In this document: positions 34,441-46,353 of the stretch, piece after piece
How the letters are laid out: every line of letters starts with the position of its first letter
How positions within the stretch are numbered: the stretch's first letter is position 1
Assembly (NCBI GenBank): GCA_010909165.1
Contig: MU008154.1
Location: forward strand, 1-64,000
From: Anthoceros angustus
Taxonomy: Eukaryota; Streptophyta; Anthocerotopsida; Anthocerotales; Anthocerotaceae
DNA length: 64,000 bases
Direction: 5' to 3'
Notes under the pieces: model-generated
Database searches by the model: none
What the model saw: only the letters and a program-made list of their open reading frames with translations
Told to the model about the DNA's origin: nothing
Program-made: the position numbers and the translations under genes

Positions 34441-35523
34441 CGCCCACATGTGGCGAGCAAGCCCTTATGTGTCCTTACGTTTTGGGTTTTATTGCAAAGA
34501 ATTAAAGACATCGACAACTGTCCGCTTCTAAGATTTCCAGCACTTCATTTTGAGGTAAACAAGCGGAAAGGGCTGGAAATTGAGCAGAGGGCCTTAGCGG
34601 ACAAAGATATGGAAGACGGCTATTTGTTTTCAACGTCCCAGAATCAAGTTCAAGTTCGATGTCAGTTGAGACCAGTGCTGGACATGCGTGGCTATTTACG
34701 CACGCCAAGACTTTCGTGATGGATGTCGAGGGCTTCAATATAGGCCCAATGGATACAAGAATTAACGGAGTATGATGTCATCGATGTTCGAGAGTTTTAG
34801 GAGAAGACAACGCAGAGGAATTCCGCTTTATTGTGATGCATGGAGTGGAGGACTCCCACACTGTGAGAGAATGTATGAGGAAGTGGTGCCGAAAAGGTGG
34901 GATGGTGTCCTTCGTTTGGGACAAGACGAACATGCACGCCGAGGGGTGGGTCAGAAACATTGGAGTACGCCATCGTGGTGTGAAGGAAGAATGTTCAAGA
35001 GACAAGGCCAACATGCTCCCTGAAATCAGGAGATTCAATAATGGGAGATCCGTCATTACTCACGACACTGCCAGAAGAAGCATGTATACTTATCTCACGA
35101 CAAACGTGTGGTGTGCCCCTACCAACGGCCACTGGGCCTTATGCGGACGTTTGTGGAGGCATTTTCCAAAGAAGGAGAGTGGGTGGTTGATGCATGTTCC
35201 GGAGTGGCACAACTATCCTGGCTGCATTATTGAGTGGTCGAAACTGCGTTGCCATCGAAGCGGACATGAGATGCGCGGGTTATATTCCCCAGCGCATTCA
35301 TGGGTTTGAAGTGTTACCAAATGCAGAGGAAGAGCTTACATTTGATCCGCATGGACGAGGACCCTCTCAGTTCTGGGCCAAGGAAGTGTGCATTAGTGAC
35401 ACTGACTGCATGAAAGCCCAGATTGTGTCTTTACGGTCGAGAAGGAAGAGAATGAGCGACAACACTTTGGAAGAGGGGCGACGACTTTGGATGCGGCGTG
35501 GGGACATCGAGGCGACACTGTAA

Positions 35524-36645
35524 ACGACGCCACGGAGATTCTCTTGCTGGAGGAAATAGATCGTTGACGAGGATACTAGGAATACTACTAGAATACTGAG
35601 GTGTTAGATCTTGTCAGACAGACGGCTTCGCCGGGCGAGAGTAGTTTGTTGTTTTCAAGTGAGCACAAGTAACGAACTGCTACTATGCTGCATGCTTTTA
35701 CTCCGGTTGGACAACGGTTTTGTGCCATAGTGCGTTTCAATTCCATAGTTACAAAATCGAGAATAAGCCGCCGGCAAGACCCTAAAATCCTTCCGCTACT
35801 GCCACAATACCTATACACGCGACAAAGATGACGCTCTATGGTCATGTTCGTTATGTCCCTCCTCAAATAAGGGATATTCGCCTGCGCACCTGGACAAGAG
35901 GGTTCACCTCTTCTAAGGGGTTTGTATATTAACCCCTTGCAACTATCGTGTTTTGATCATTGCCTCACCACCCGTGGAGTGACAACCGCCACACTATTAG
36001 CGGTGGGTGCGTGAGCAGGTGGCAATCGCCACACCGCCGCATGTTTAGCTCCCTCTGCCATCTCCAACGACGCTTCCAAGGTGCACGACGGCGTGATCGC
36101 CTGCTTGTTGCGCTGCTGGAGCCATCTCTTGAGTTGTTTGCCAAGCAAACCACTGTGATCTGTGACAAGTGTGCCGTGAGCTAACCGCAGCCTTCCGGGA
36201 TCGTAGCTGAGAGAGCGGTTTACGCCCCCATCATCTCCCTTGGCGAAGAGGGTATGGAGGGTTTGAATTTTAAATGTCAAGTGAGTTCCCCACCGTAAAC
36301 TTCATATTTCAAAACTAGACTCCCTCTTCCATTAAGAGAGAGAACGTCTACACGCATATTCAAATTTTGATACGATATTCTCTCCCCCCGTTTTTTTGAT
36401 GTGGACTCACTGTACCATATCTAGTGGTCCGTATGCTACCTTCAAAGGGGAATACCCGTGAATATAGTTCAAGGCCTAATCCTGCTTATTTTGCGCTGGA
36501 ATTCTTTGTGTACCACGGACATTTGGGTGACTCTTAGCCTGAAAAGTTTCAAACCATTCGGATCAAAATTATAATATTGAAAACTTTTCCTTCAATAACA
36601 TGTCCACATGTGGACAAAAAACCGTGTTGCATCCGTTGCACACTT
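35524..36645. other. No supported gene
   Basis: Spacer between coding unit 4 and the Copia segment. Short frames only; no terminal repeats identified. Confidence 0.45.
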
Positions 36646-38130
36646 TTATGGAACACCAAAGCATGCATCCACCCTGTTGTGTGTGTGCAGTCGAAACAGA
36701 TCATGGTCTGAGGAACCATAAGCTAGGATTTTACGATGATCAAAAGCATCAATAATCCTACATTCTGTTGGAGTGAACAGGATATGACTGTTGTTATCCA
36801 TGTTGAGTTTCCTAACAAAGATGAGATTCCTGGTCATTTCAGGGACATGATACACATTTGTGAGTAAGAGTGTAATGCCTGAAGGGACTGGAATTTTCAC
36901 TGTGCCTATTCCTGGAGACACGAGTGATCTATCGTCACCAAGGTAGACAAACTGATCTTTAGCTAGTCTATATGTGACGAATGCGTTTCTATCGAAACAA
37001 ATGTGCGCTGTTGCACCAGTATCAAGGTACCACTCTTATATTGGTTTCCCTTGAGTATTCATTGTTAGACATGTGGGGTTAGCAACAAGATAAGCAAACT
37101 TCCTGATCCCTACCGTCAGGGCTGAAGGAGAGCCTTGCTTAGTCACTACGACGTGTGTCTGAGAAGTGGAGTTGCCCTCCTTGCGAGGTACTCCGAACTA
37201 TTTCTTTCGACACTCGTTCTCCCAATGGCCTGGAGTTTGGCACCAGTGGCACTTTCCAGCCTTCTTAGGTTTCTTCTGTGAAGGAGCTCGCTGTGAGCTG
37301 CCAGCACTTGAGGTATTCTGTTTACCTCTGAAGTTAGGCTTGCCGCCTTTGTTCTTTGTGGTGTAGAGAGCATGCTGCTTGCTAGCACGCTTGTTTGTTC
37401 CTCTTGTTGCTTCTTCCTGGAGAAGAGCTCCCACTAACTCTGAAAATGTTGTTGGGGGTAATGTAACACCTGCAGCCTTAGCTATCTTCAGACCTTGAAG
37501 GTGCGAAGCGTTGTAGGAGGTCACGAAATGTGACCACGACTCGGGCAATGACATCATGAAGTACATTGTGAGCAAGTCATCCTTGAGTGATTCCTGAGAG
37601 GCACTCTCAAGCTTAGAAACCAGTGTTCTAAAGAATCCAAGGTGCTTCTCAACTGTATCTCCATCTCTCATTTTGCAGTTTTGAAGATTGCGAATTGTTG
37701 TCATCTGACTTGTTGCATTTGTGCCTGCGTATAGGTCTTGAAGTCTTGACCATATGTCGGCTGCAGTCTTGCACCCAGATGTCTGTCTCAACATGTCAGA
37801 AGTTAGGCCGCTCCGAATGAGGTACTGAGCAAATTCATCCTTGATAGTCCAAGCATCCTGCAATTTATTTTCAGCAATTGAAGGAGTGGAATCAGGTGGT
37901 ACAGTAGGAGGAAACTTCTCCTCCCCCTTCACCAGTCTCTCCAATAGATCCTCGTTAAGGGATTTAGATTGTACTCATTCCAATTACCAGACTCGTAAAA
38001 GCCCAGTACAGTTGCTTGTGTTGCAATGCTCCACGCATCCGCATGACCCATATGTCGTAGTCTGTTCCCCCAAACCTGTCTTTTTCCTTGAATCCATCTC
38101 CCCGAGCGTTAGAATTGGGGTCAGCCATGT
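36646..38130 (-). pseudogene. Copia gag and protease, copy A
   Basis: The minus-strand start at 38,130 (MADPNSNARGDGFKEKDRF, then TDYDIWVMRMRGALQHKQLY) is a typical Copia gag N-terminus. It runs into a stop and frame change at about 37,985. The frame at 37,944-37,198 gives the UBN2-type gag body (DAWTIKDEFAQYLIRSGL, SQMTTIRNLQNCKMRDGD, MYFMMSLPESWSHFVTSY) and the CCHC zinc knuckle CHWCQTPGHWENEC. After a further break, 37,080-36,646 carries the aspartic protease motif WYLDTGATAHIC and a pre-integrase start (HDLFRLHT). Integrase, reverse transcriptase and RNase H are absent, so this is a 5' fragment. Confidence 0.88.
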
Positions 38131-38661
38131 ATGGGACTACTGTTAGTCCTCCTAATTATTAGGATTTTATGGCTGATTGACTAATGCTCCTGTCTGACCT
38201 AACCTGTGTAGGTCAACAGGGCTGATGGTTCAGGAACAAAAAGGGTATCTAAGATGCTACTGGTGCATCAAAGATGAGCTGCAGATGAGCTTGGCCAAAG
38301 GGTGAGCAAAGTTAGCATGCCTCGCCTTGTGAGGTTGACGACTTGCATTTCTCGCTTACGCTATCCTCTGTTTCCTTATCTCCCAACGGTTGAATGCGTA
38401 AGTAGAGCAAGATGGACACGAATTTGGAGCATCAAATTTATGTTGCTTGTATGGCTTATTTGCGTGCTTACATGCTACACTTCTGATGGCAGGGTTAGCG
38501 AGTACTGCAGGCTTTAGCAGTGCAAGCAGTTTGAAGTCCAGGTGTTCTATCTTCTCTGTCAGATCTCGTAAGTCAACACTAGCAGCAGCAAGTCTGTGAC
38601 TGATTGTCTGAAATCGTCTATCAACATGTTGCTGGTGTGCTTCGATTCTGGCATTTAATAT
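36849..38661. repeat. 1.8-kb Copia-derived tandem repeat, copy A
   Basis: Bounded by gatacac at both ends. Covers protease, gag and about 530 bp of upstream leader. Followed head-to-tail by copy B. Confidence 0.9.
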
Positions 38662-40403
38662 GATACACATTGTGAGTAAGAGTGTAATGCTCAAGGATGG
38701 AATTTTCACTGCGCCCCTCGGAGACACGAGTGATCTATCGTCACCAAGGTAGACAAACCGATCTTTAGCTAGTCTATATGAGATTTAATGCTTATCAAAA
38801 CAAATGTGCTACTGTTGCAAAGATCAAGGTACCACTTATATTGGTTTGAGTATTCATTGTTAGACATGTGGGTTAGCAACAAGATAAGCAAACTTCCGAT
38901 CCCCACCGCCGTATCAAGGAGAGCCTTGTTAGTCACCACGACGTGGTTCCGAGAAGTGGAGTTGCCCTCCTTGCGAGGCACCAACTATTTCTTTCGACAC
39001 TGCGTTCTCCCAATGGCCTCGAGTTTGGCACCGAAGTGGCACTTTCCTGCCTCCTTCTTAGGTTTCTTGAAGGAGCTCTGGGCCGTGAGCTGCCAAAGAC
39101 TTGAGGTATTCTGTTTACCTCTGAAGTTAGGCTTGCCGCCTTTGTTCTTTGTGGTGTAGAGAGCATGCCGCCACTTGCACGCTTGTTTGTTCCTCTTGTT
39201 GCTTCTTCCTCGGAGAAGAGCTCCCACTAACTCAAAATGTTGTTGGGGTAATGTAACACGGCACTTAGCTATCTTGACCTTGAAGGTGCGGCGTTGAGAG
39301 GTCACGAATGTGACCACGACTCGGGCAATGACATCATGAAGTACATTGTGAGCAAGTCATCCTTGAGTGATTCCTGAGAGGCACTCTCAAGCTTAGAAAC
39401 CAGTGTTCTAAAGAATCCAAGGTGCTTCTCAACTGTATCTCCATCTCTCATTTTGCAGTTTTGAAGATTGCGAATTGTTGTCATCTGACTTGTTGCATTT
39501 GTGCCTGCGTATAGGTCTTGAAGTCTTGACCATATGTCGGCTGCAGCCGGTCTTGCACCCAGATGTCTGTCTCAACATGTCAGAAGTTAGGCCGCTCCGA
39601 ATGAGGTACTGAGCAAATTCATCCTTGATAGTCCAAGCATCCTCGCAATTTATTTTCAGCAATTGAAGGAGTGGAATCGTAGCCAAAGAGGGAGGAAACT
39701 TCTCCCCTTCACCGCCTCCAATAGATCCTCGATTTAGATTGTACTCATTCCAATTACCGACTCGTAAAAGCCCGATCTGATTGCTTGTGTTGCAATGCTC
39801 CACGCATCCGCATGACCCATATGTCGTAGTCTGTTAAACTGTCTTTTCCTTGAATCCATCTCCCGTTAGAATTGGGGTCAAATGTATGGGACTACATTAG
39901 TCCTCCTAATTATTAGGATTTTATGGCTGATTGACTAATGCTCTGTACCCTAACTCGTAGGTCAACAGGCTGATGGTTCAGGAACAAAAAGGGTATCTAA
40001 GATGCTACCGGTGCATCAAAGATGAGCCAGAGATGAGCTGGCCAGCAGAGCAAAGTTAGCATACTCGCACCCGGATCAGGGTTGACGACTTGCATTTCTA
40101 CTGTTTCTGCTATCCTCTGTTTCCTTATCTCCCAACGGTTGAATGCGTAAGTAGAGCAAGATGGACACGAATTTGGAGCATCAAATTTATGTTGCTTGTA
40201 TGGCTTATTTGCGTGCTTACATGCTACACTTACGATGGCGGGGTTAGCGAGTACCGCAGGCTTTAGAGCGTGCAAAATTTGAGTCCGTGTGTTCTATCTT
40301 CTCAGCCGATCTCGTAAGTCAACACTAGCGGTTAAAGTCTGCGGATCGATTATGCGAAATCGTCTATCAACATGTTGCTGGTGTGTCACCAGCATTTAAT
40401 CGT
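38662..40403 (-). pseudogene. Copia gag-protease tandem copy B (heavily frame-broken)
   Basis: Second head-to-tail copy of the segment at 36,849-38,661. The middle of gag (39,302-39,484) is base-identical to copy A over about 200 bp, while flanking parts carry many small indels. The zinc knuckle is destroyed (KCHFGAKLEAIG instead of the CCHC box). The differences lie preferentially at CTG/CAG sites: copy A tctgtgactgattgtctgaaa is copy B tctgcggatcgattatgcgaaa. Not translatable as it stands. Confidence 0.88.
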
Positions 40404-41545
40404 GATACACTTGTGTGTGGTGCGACATGTGTGGTCGAAACCTGGGTGACCATTGCCATCAAATGTCGCCGAACACGTACTTCTGGAAGATTGTTAGGGT
40501 TTCTAGGTGGAGGGGCAAACGCAAGATGGCGTTGTTCAGGGAAGAGGGTCTCAATTATGGTATTGAATCCTCAATTCCAGTGCAAGCGCAGGCTGATTTT
40601 GTGTGCGAGCTGTCCATTCCGTTGCTTGTTCATGGAGCAGTTCAGCAATTGTCTGCCTCACAGCTTGTACTCCTTGCCCTCTGCGGCGATTCTGATGTTG
40701 AATTTGCTTAGCAGGGCGTGGCTGCCATTGTTGCCCGTCCAATAGATTGGCCATTCATTTGGCTAGGATTTTTGTGTTTTTAGAAATGCTCTAGAAGCAT
40801 TTTTGTATTTCTATATGATCTTATATAAAGATTTTTGCCACTTATGGCAATCGTTCTAGTGTACCTGGTGTCAGATTGCTTTGCAGCAATCTGGCAACAG
40901 ATGCACTAGAACAGACTCCTAGAAATGCAAAATTTTCTAAATATAAATCAAGAAAAGAAACTACAAATTGCTTTCTTGATCATTTTCTTGTTTTCTTTTT
41001 AGAAAACTATTCTCTGAACAAGAAACAAACACAAACACATATTTGTGCACATCTAAGCGTGCATAATTTAATATGCATTCTCATGAATGCAATCTACACC
41101 TACAGTAGCTCTGATACCATAACAAAATATGTAATAGGTGCAGATCAATTACGTATTGAGTAATTACATTGTATTGTTGTTAAGAAAGAATCCATCATAA
41201 TAATCAGGCAAGCTAGACTTAACTTAATTAACGAAAAGACATACGTAACCCTAGTGAAAGGGTAAGCAACTAAAAGTAAATCTAAATACACACTACATAT
41301 AAATAGATATTACTAAACCCTAATGAATCAACACTATTTCATTACAAGTAGATGAGTACTTTGACCCTGAAGAACGGCGAGTGGCAACTCTGTTGGCCAC
41401 AGGACGAACGGAGCATGAGAGACCTTCTGAGCCCCAACTTCAAGATGATATGTTTCGGCGGTTTTATCGAAGGTCTTATGGGATCTGAATGCCCAAAGTG
41501 TTGCTCTAGCAGGCAGTGGCAGCCGCTACTTTGACAGGGGGGCCA
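40404..41545. other. Copia leader/LTR region with a primer binding site
   Basis: Positions 41,108-41,119 read gctctgatacca, the minus-strand form of the plant tRNA-Met primer binding site TGGTATCAGAGC. This fits a minus-strand LTR element whose gag lies to the left. The distance to the gag starts (more than 1.2 kb) is long. A 5' LTR would lie right of 41,120 in the AT-rich stretch to about 41,340; its ends are not proven. Confidence 0.45.
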
Positions 41546-42926
41546 TTTGCGGTTTTGATTTGGACATTGTGTTTAACGGCTCAACTTGGGCATGGGCTCT
41601 CTTGGAAAATCTTTAACTGGACGATGTAAGAATTCCCATGTGTCATGAATGCTATACAGCCATGGCGCGACAGCTGTCATGACACCCTGGTGTTGTGTTA
41701 ATTGAGCGGTTATGTGTGTGGTTGGGTATGAGTCGCATGTATGCGCATGTGGGCATACATGCATGTGAGCATACATGCATGTGAGGAAGACCTATGATGG
41801 GTATACATGCGGTGATGTGCATGTGTTCGTGTGAGTCATAAGGGTGATCATGGGTCACATATGGGCAGCAAGCATTAAGGCCAGGACAAGCCGCAATTAC
41901 GGCGGAGTTATTGTGTGCTGAATCCGCGGGCGGCGTCACACGGTTTCCTAGGAGAGTGTCAAGGCACGCCACATGAGCGCCTGTGATTCGGCAAGAGAGT
42001 GCGCCAAGCGATTAGGTAGTATAAAGTGGCAAGCAATCCGCATCGGTAGGCGGATTGCTGATATTTGTTCTTAGGAGCAGCCATACGGATCCCAAGGTAG
42101 CGGGGTTTTCTTTTCACGGTAGGAGCTCTTGGGAAAGATGGACAGACGGGGTTTGTGCCTTGCATCCAAGCTGGAATGATTTTTGCCGTTTGCGGTTTTG
42201 ATTTGGACTTTGTGTTTAACGGCTCAACTTGGGCATGGGCTCTCTTGGAAAATCTTTAACTGGACAATGTAAGAATTCCCATGTGTCATGAATGCTATAC
42301 AGCCATGGCGCGACAGCTGTCATGACACCCTGGTGTTGTGTTAATTGAGCGGTTATGTGTGTGGTTGGGTATGTATGAGTCTGGCATGTATGCCCGCATG
42401 TGGGCATACATGCATGTGTGAGGAAGACCTATGATGGGTATACATGCGGTGATGTGCATGTGTTCGTGTGAGTCATAAGGGTGATCATGGGTCACATATG
42501 GGCAGCAAGCATTAAGGCCAGGACAAGCCGCAATTACGGCGGAGTTATTGGAATCGCGCGGCGTCACACGGTTTCCTAGGAGAGTGTCAAGGCACGCCAC
42601 ATGAGCGCCTGTGATTCGGCAAGAGAGTGCGCCAAGCGATTAGGTAGTATAGTGGCAAGCAATCCGCCGGTGCGCGATATTTGTTCTTAGGACCTATACG
42701 GATCCCAAGGTAGCGGGGTTTTCTTTTCACGGTAGGAGCTCTTGGGAAAGATGGACTGACGGGGTTTGTGCCTTGCATCCAAGCCGGAATGATTTTTGCC
42801 GTTGTTTTGATTTGGACTTTGTGTTTAACGGCTCAACTTGGGCATGGGCTCTCTTGGAAAATCTTTAACTGGACAATGTAAGAATTCCCATGTGTCATGA
42901 ACGCTATGCAGCCATGGCGCGACATG
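41546..42926. repeat. 0.6-kb tandem repeat, 2.2 copies
   Basis: Units start tttgcggttttgatttggac at 41,546 and 42,189, with a third partial start at about 42,801 that stops by 42,926. Unit lengths are about 643 and 612 bp. Copies are identical over long stretches and differ in clusters, again often at CTG/CAG (gattgctgatatt in copy 1 corresponds to gcgatatt in copy 2; caagctggaatg to caagccggaatg). No protein family recognised. Confidence 0.9.
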
Positions 42927-45689
42927 CTCCCTTGTGTGCTCGGGGGTGCAAGTAGGGCAGCATGATCGAGGCCACAACCGCCTCGATCGACGCAACATTT
43001 TAAAAAAAGAAGAAGATCACTAGACCACTTCCTTGGTCAAGATTGCACTAAATCCGATGTGTTTAGTATATTAGTACTTATAACGTGCTAAATAGGAGAA
43101 AAATATATTTCCTTGCTATTAAATAACAGAAAATATTCTAAGTAGTGTTACAATTTCTTCCTTTAAAAAATTAAACCATTCGGCAAAGAGACGCCCAAAA
43201 TTCTAGCTCCCTCTAATCTATTGCAAATGCAACAACATTGATGTTTGTATATCATTACTAGTGCCATATTGTCTTAGAGAAAAGAAAACAATGCTCTGAA
43301 CAAAATTTACAATCTAGGCCACGAGTACTAGTAATCGGTCCATTTAATTCGCATATTTATTGCTATCTTCCTTGCTTGAGATCCTCATCTAACTCTCAGA
43401 TCCTCACCAACTTCCCCAACCTTACCTTGGTAGTGTAGAAGAGAATGGTGGTCGGATATACAAGAAAAAACTCTTGGAGTTATAACAACAAGAAGAAATA
43501 TAACAAATTCCAACTATGTTAGCATTCTATGGCTCAATGCTTCACTATAGATGTAGACAAAAAAAATTTGGGAGCTTTCATCAATATCGTGCTTCTAGGT
43601 ATTGCCCATGCATATGATATGAGTCATGGCAACTTCATAGTCAGTACTCCAAATCAAGCTTGGATTAGAGTTGAAGCACATAAGATAGCAACTCTAGGGA
43701 AAATAGCAATTGGGCTACAAGGCAGAGACATGTACTAGTCCATGTAGATATTGATGTTGGGCGAGGTGACATGATGATGGCAGAAACTCTAGTAATCACT
43801 TCTATCAAGCAACCTATAATACTAGAAAATGGTCTACCTATCAATCTGATGGCTTTAGTTTAATATTATGGTTATTTGATTCAAAATACGAATTTTGTTG
43901 TATAAAAAAAATTGATGAAGCATCTCAAGAATTACAATTAGAACAAAAATTATTTGTCTTATTATATTAGAAGTAATGTACTTTTGCTACAACCCATTCA
44001 ATTCCTGTTTCACATTGGTTTTGCCTACCTACCTGTACGTAGGTTTGAGTACAAAAGCGCCAGGTGATAGGAGGAATCAAAGGCTAATATTAAGACTGCA
44101 GAGGCACCAGCAAGCTCCAATCCTTCTTTCTATCCATTATTTAGCTTTACTAGTTGTGTAGGAGTAAGGGTGAGACCTACATTCTATGTTAACGAGACGA
44201 CATAGATTTGCAATGTGTAAACATGCCGAGAATCACAAGCTCCAGTTGTGGGGACTTTGCAGGGAGCATCCATTCACTTGACCAAAATACTATACCTGAA
44301 GAAACTACACACCTTCAGGTTGTATGAATCAATTGCGCATTTTGAAGTCATCTTGTGGACTTGCAGTGCCGGGAATTGACATTGCAAATCTATAAGCAGG
44401 AGCACAGCTTATGCAGCAGAAGGAAATGGAGTTAAAGTGGGAGAAATAGGCGCAGCATAGGAAAATGGGGTAAGGGCAATGGCTCGAGCTCCAAAGACTG
44501 GAGCTCGACCGATAGGAAAGGTTCAGGCTCAATGAGGAGAGGCTCATGAAAAAGAATGTGAAGCTCGAGTAGAGCAAGCTCTATCGTGAACAAAATGTTG
44601 GAATTAACTAAGGCCTGTTGGTATGCTCATGTTGCTTCGTAGCCCCTGCTGCATCAGTGGCCCAGTGGGCCACCAAGCAAGCAAGTTTTGTTTTTTTGGC
44701 TTATGTATTTGTAAACCTTTGTGTGTGCATTTTGAACATCTTCCTCTGCAATGGTGCAATAACATGTGGGTTGATTGCATTGGAATTGATTTTGTGTTCG
44801 TGAAAGGTCAAAAGGCTTAAGTTCACCATGCTATCATTATTGGACCTGACCTTCTAGATTCAATTCAAGCTACATCCTCAATCGAGAAGGTTAGTCAAGT
44901 TCTCACCAAACATGTTGTTGGATTTTTACATGTATATTCTATATAGATATGTAATAACTAAAAAATTTCATACATCACACCATGTTTTGAGTCGATTTCG
45001 GCCAATATCTTGCTTATAGGGTCACTCACTTAGATACACTAAAATAATATATCTATCATGATACTGAAACTAACATGCTTAGACAGCCAACTCAAGCACG
45101 AGTTTAGGTTGTCATATTGTTATGAATGAGTGTTTAGAGAATAGTAGCTACCGTGTAACACTTACCGATCTTCTCTTTAACCAAATGCACCCTGTGAATC
45201 AAGCTCATCAAGTCTTGGCATTTCACCGAGCACCACACGTAACACATCCAACCTTGAATGTTGATTCAACAATGTATGGAAGCCTTCCAACCAGGCTAAG
45301 AGTCTCAGCGACGACAATGTCGCATTTCCTTGCTCACAATTTTACCCTAAGATTTGCTAGAGCTAGCCCCTACCCTGTTAGGGTGTACTATATAGCGATT
45401 GCCTCTGCAATTGCCATTACTCACATTTGTAGTCCACTAGGCTGTCGCTGGCGTTGGCACACTTCTTGGCGTGGCCATAACGTAAGCGCCACAAGCATGG
45501 CCACTTGAGATAACGAGTACGGGCAATAAATCTATCTCTCTCATAAGACATAATTATGCATCTATAGATAGTCCATCCACATGACATAAGCTATCACATA
45601 ATCATCATGACAACATCTTTTTGGCGCGGCCGTTAATTGCTTTTATGGTTTATCTTTCCCAGTTTCACCCTTCGTTTGAGCTCTACCAC

Positions 45690-45990
45690 TTTGCGATAAT
45701 TCTTCTTATTCTTCAGTGAGGATACAAGTGCAATTCCACTTAAATAAGAGAAATACAATTCGATTACTCAGTTAGTGCGCATAAGATTTTTCTGTTCAGT
45801 GATGGCTCATTGTGAAGTAGCACAACAGTCTTTGTTGGAGGTCCACCGGTATGTGATAATTCTTCTTATTTTTCGATAAAGATATGTATATAATTTCCCC
45901 CCAAAAAGAGGACAATTCGATTACTCAGTGAGTGCGTATAAGATTTATCTGTTTAGTAAAGACTCTTTGTGAAGTAGCACAACTAACTAT
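45690..45990. repeat. Diverged ~165-bp direct repeat
   Basis: gataattcttcttatt ... aattcgattactcagt ... tgtgaagtagcacaac occurs twice, starting near 45,694 and 45,857. Confidence 0.7.
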
Positions 45991-46118
45991 CAGTCGTGAG
46001 GTGCGATGCATTAAGCAGCCTGCCTGTAGTATTCAGCCTATAGCTAACATGCAGTTAACAAGGGTGAGTGCTTAGGGGCGCGATAGTTTGCCAGGTGCGA
46101 TACGATATAGTGTATACA

Positions 46119-46353
46119 TATTTTCATTTTTCAGCATTCAGCTTATAGCTAACATGATGTGTGTGGACTATTTCTAGTATAAGCTAAAGATGGTAAGATT
46201 CAACCTTGATGTGGCCCATGAGCATCCTTAAGGTGCGAACTTATTTTCATTTTTCAGTATTCAACCTATAGCTAAAATGATGTGTCTAGACTATTTCTGG
46301 TATAAGCTTAAGATGGTAAGATTCAACCTTGATGTGGCCCATGAGCATCCTTA
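46119..46353. repeat. ~122-bp tandem duplication
   Basis: The block attttcatttttcag...agatggtaagattcaaccttgatgtggcccatgagcatcctta is present twice in tandem with about 90 percent identity. A third partial match (attcagcctatagctaacatg) lies at about 46,031. Confidence 0.8.

Larger units (their letters stand above)
31329..35523 (+). mobile_element. Decayed transposon-like coding unit 4 with a methyltransferase-like C-terminus
   Basis: Plus-strand frames in order. 31.33-31.7 kb: basic. 31.7-32.0 kb: NWMICREEEPEDEDAFGHLL and NPSPRWVIWATLDMTVP. 32.4-32.9 kb: low-complexity PAGR from a GGCC repeat. 33.2-33.6 kb: NATTWKQSDWQRFRQKLMSW. About 34.0-34.17 kb: a helical segment with SLEEVRREYPQRFNGRYDRA. 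34.8-35.0 kb: CMRKWCRKGGMVSFVWDKTN. 35.1-35.5 kb: LGLMRTFVEAFSKEGEWVVD, DACSGVAQLS, then after one frame change ALLSGRNCVAIEADMRCAGY and IPQRI. The last block closely resembles the C-terminal SAM-binding motif I region of N4/N6-type DNA methyltransferases. A DPPY-type catalytic motif was not found. Several frame breaks; stop at about 35,523. The family assignment is inference. Confidence 0.45.

Noticed and set aside
43529-43738. 69-codon frame MAQCFTIDVDKK...
   Set aside because: An isolated short frame in AT-rich DNA with no splice context, no family resemblance and no repeat support.
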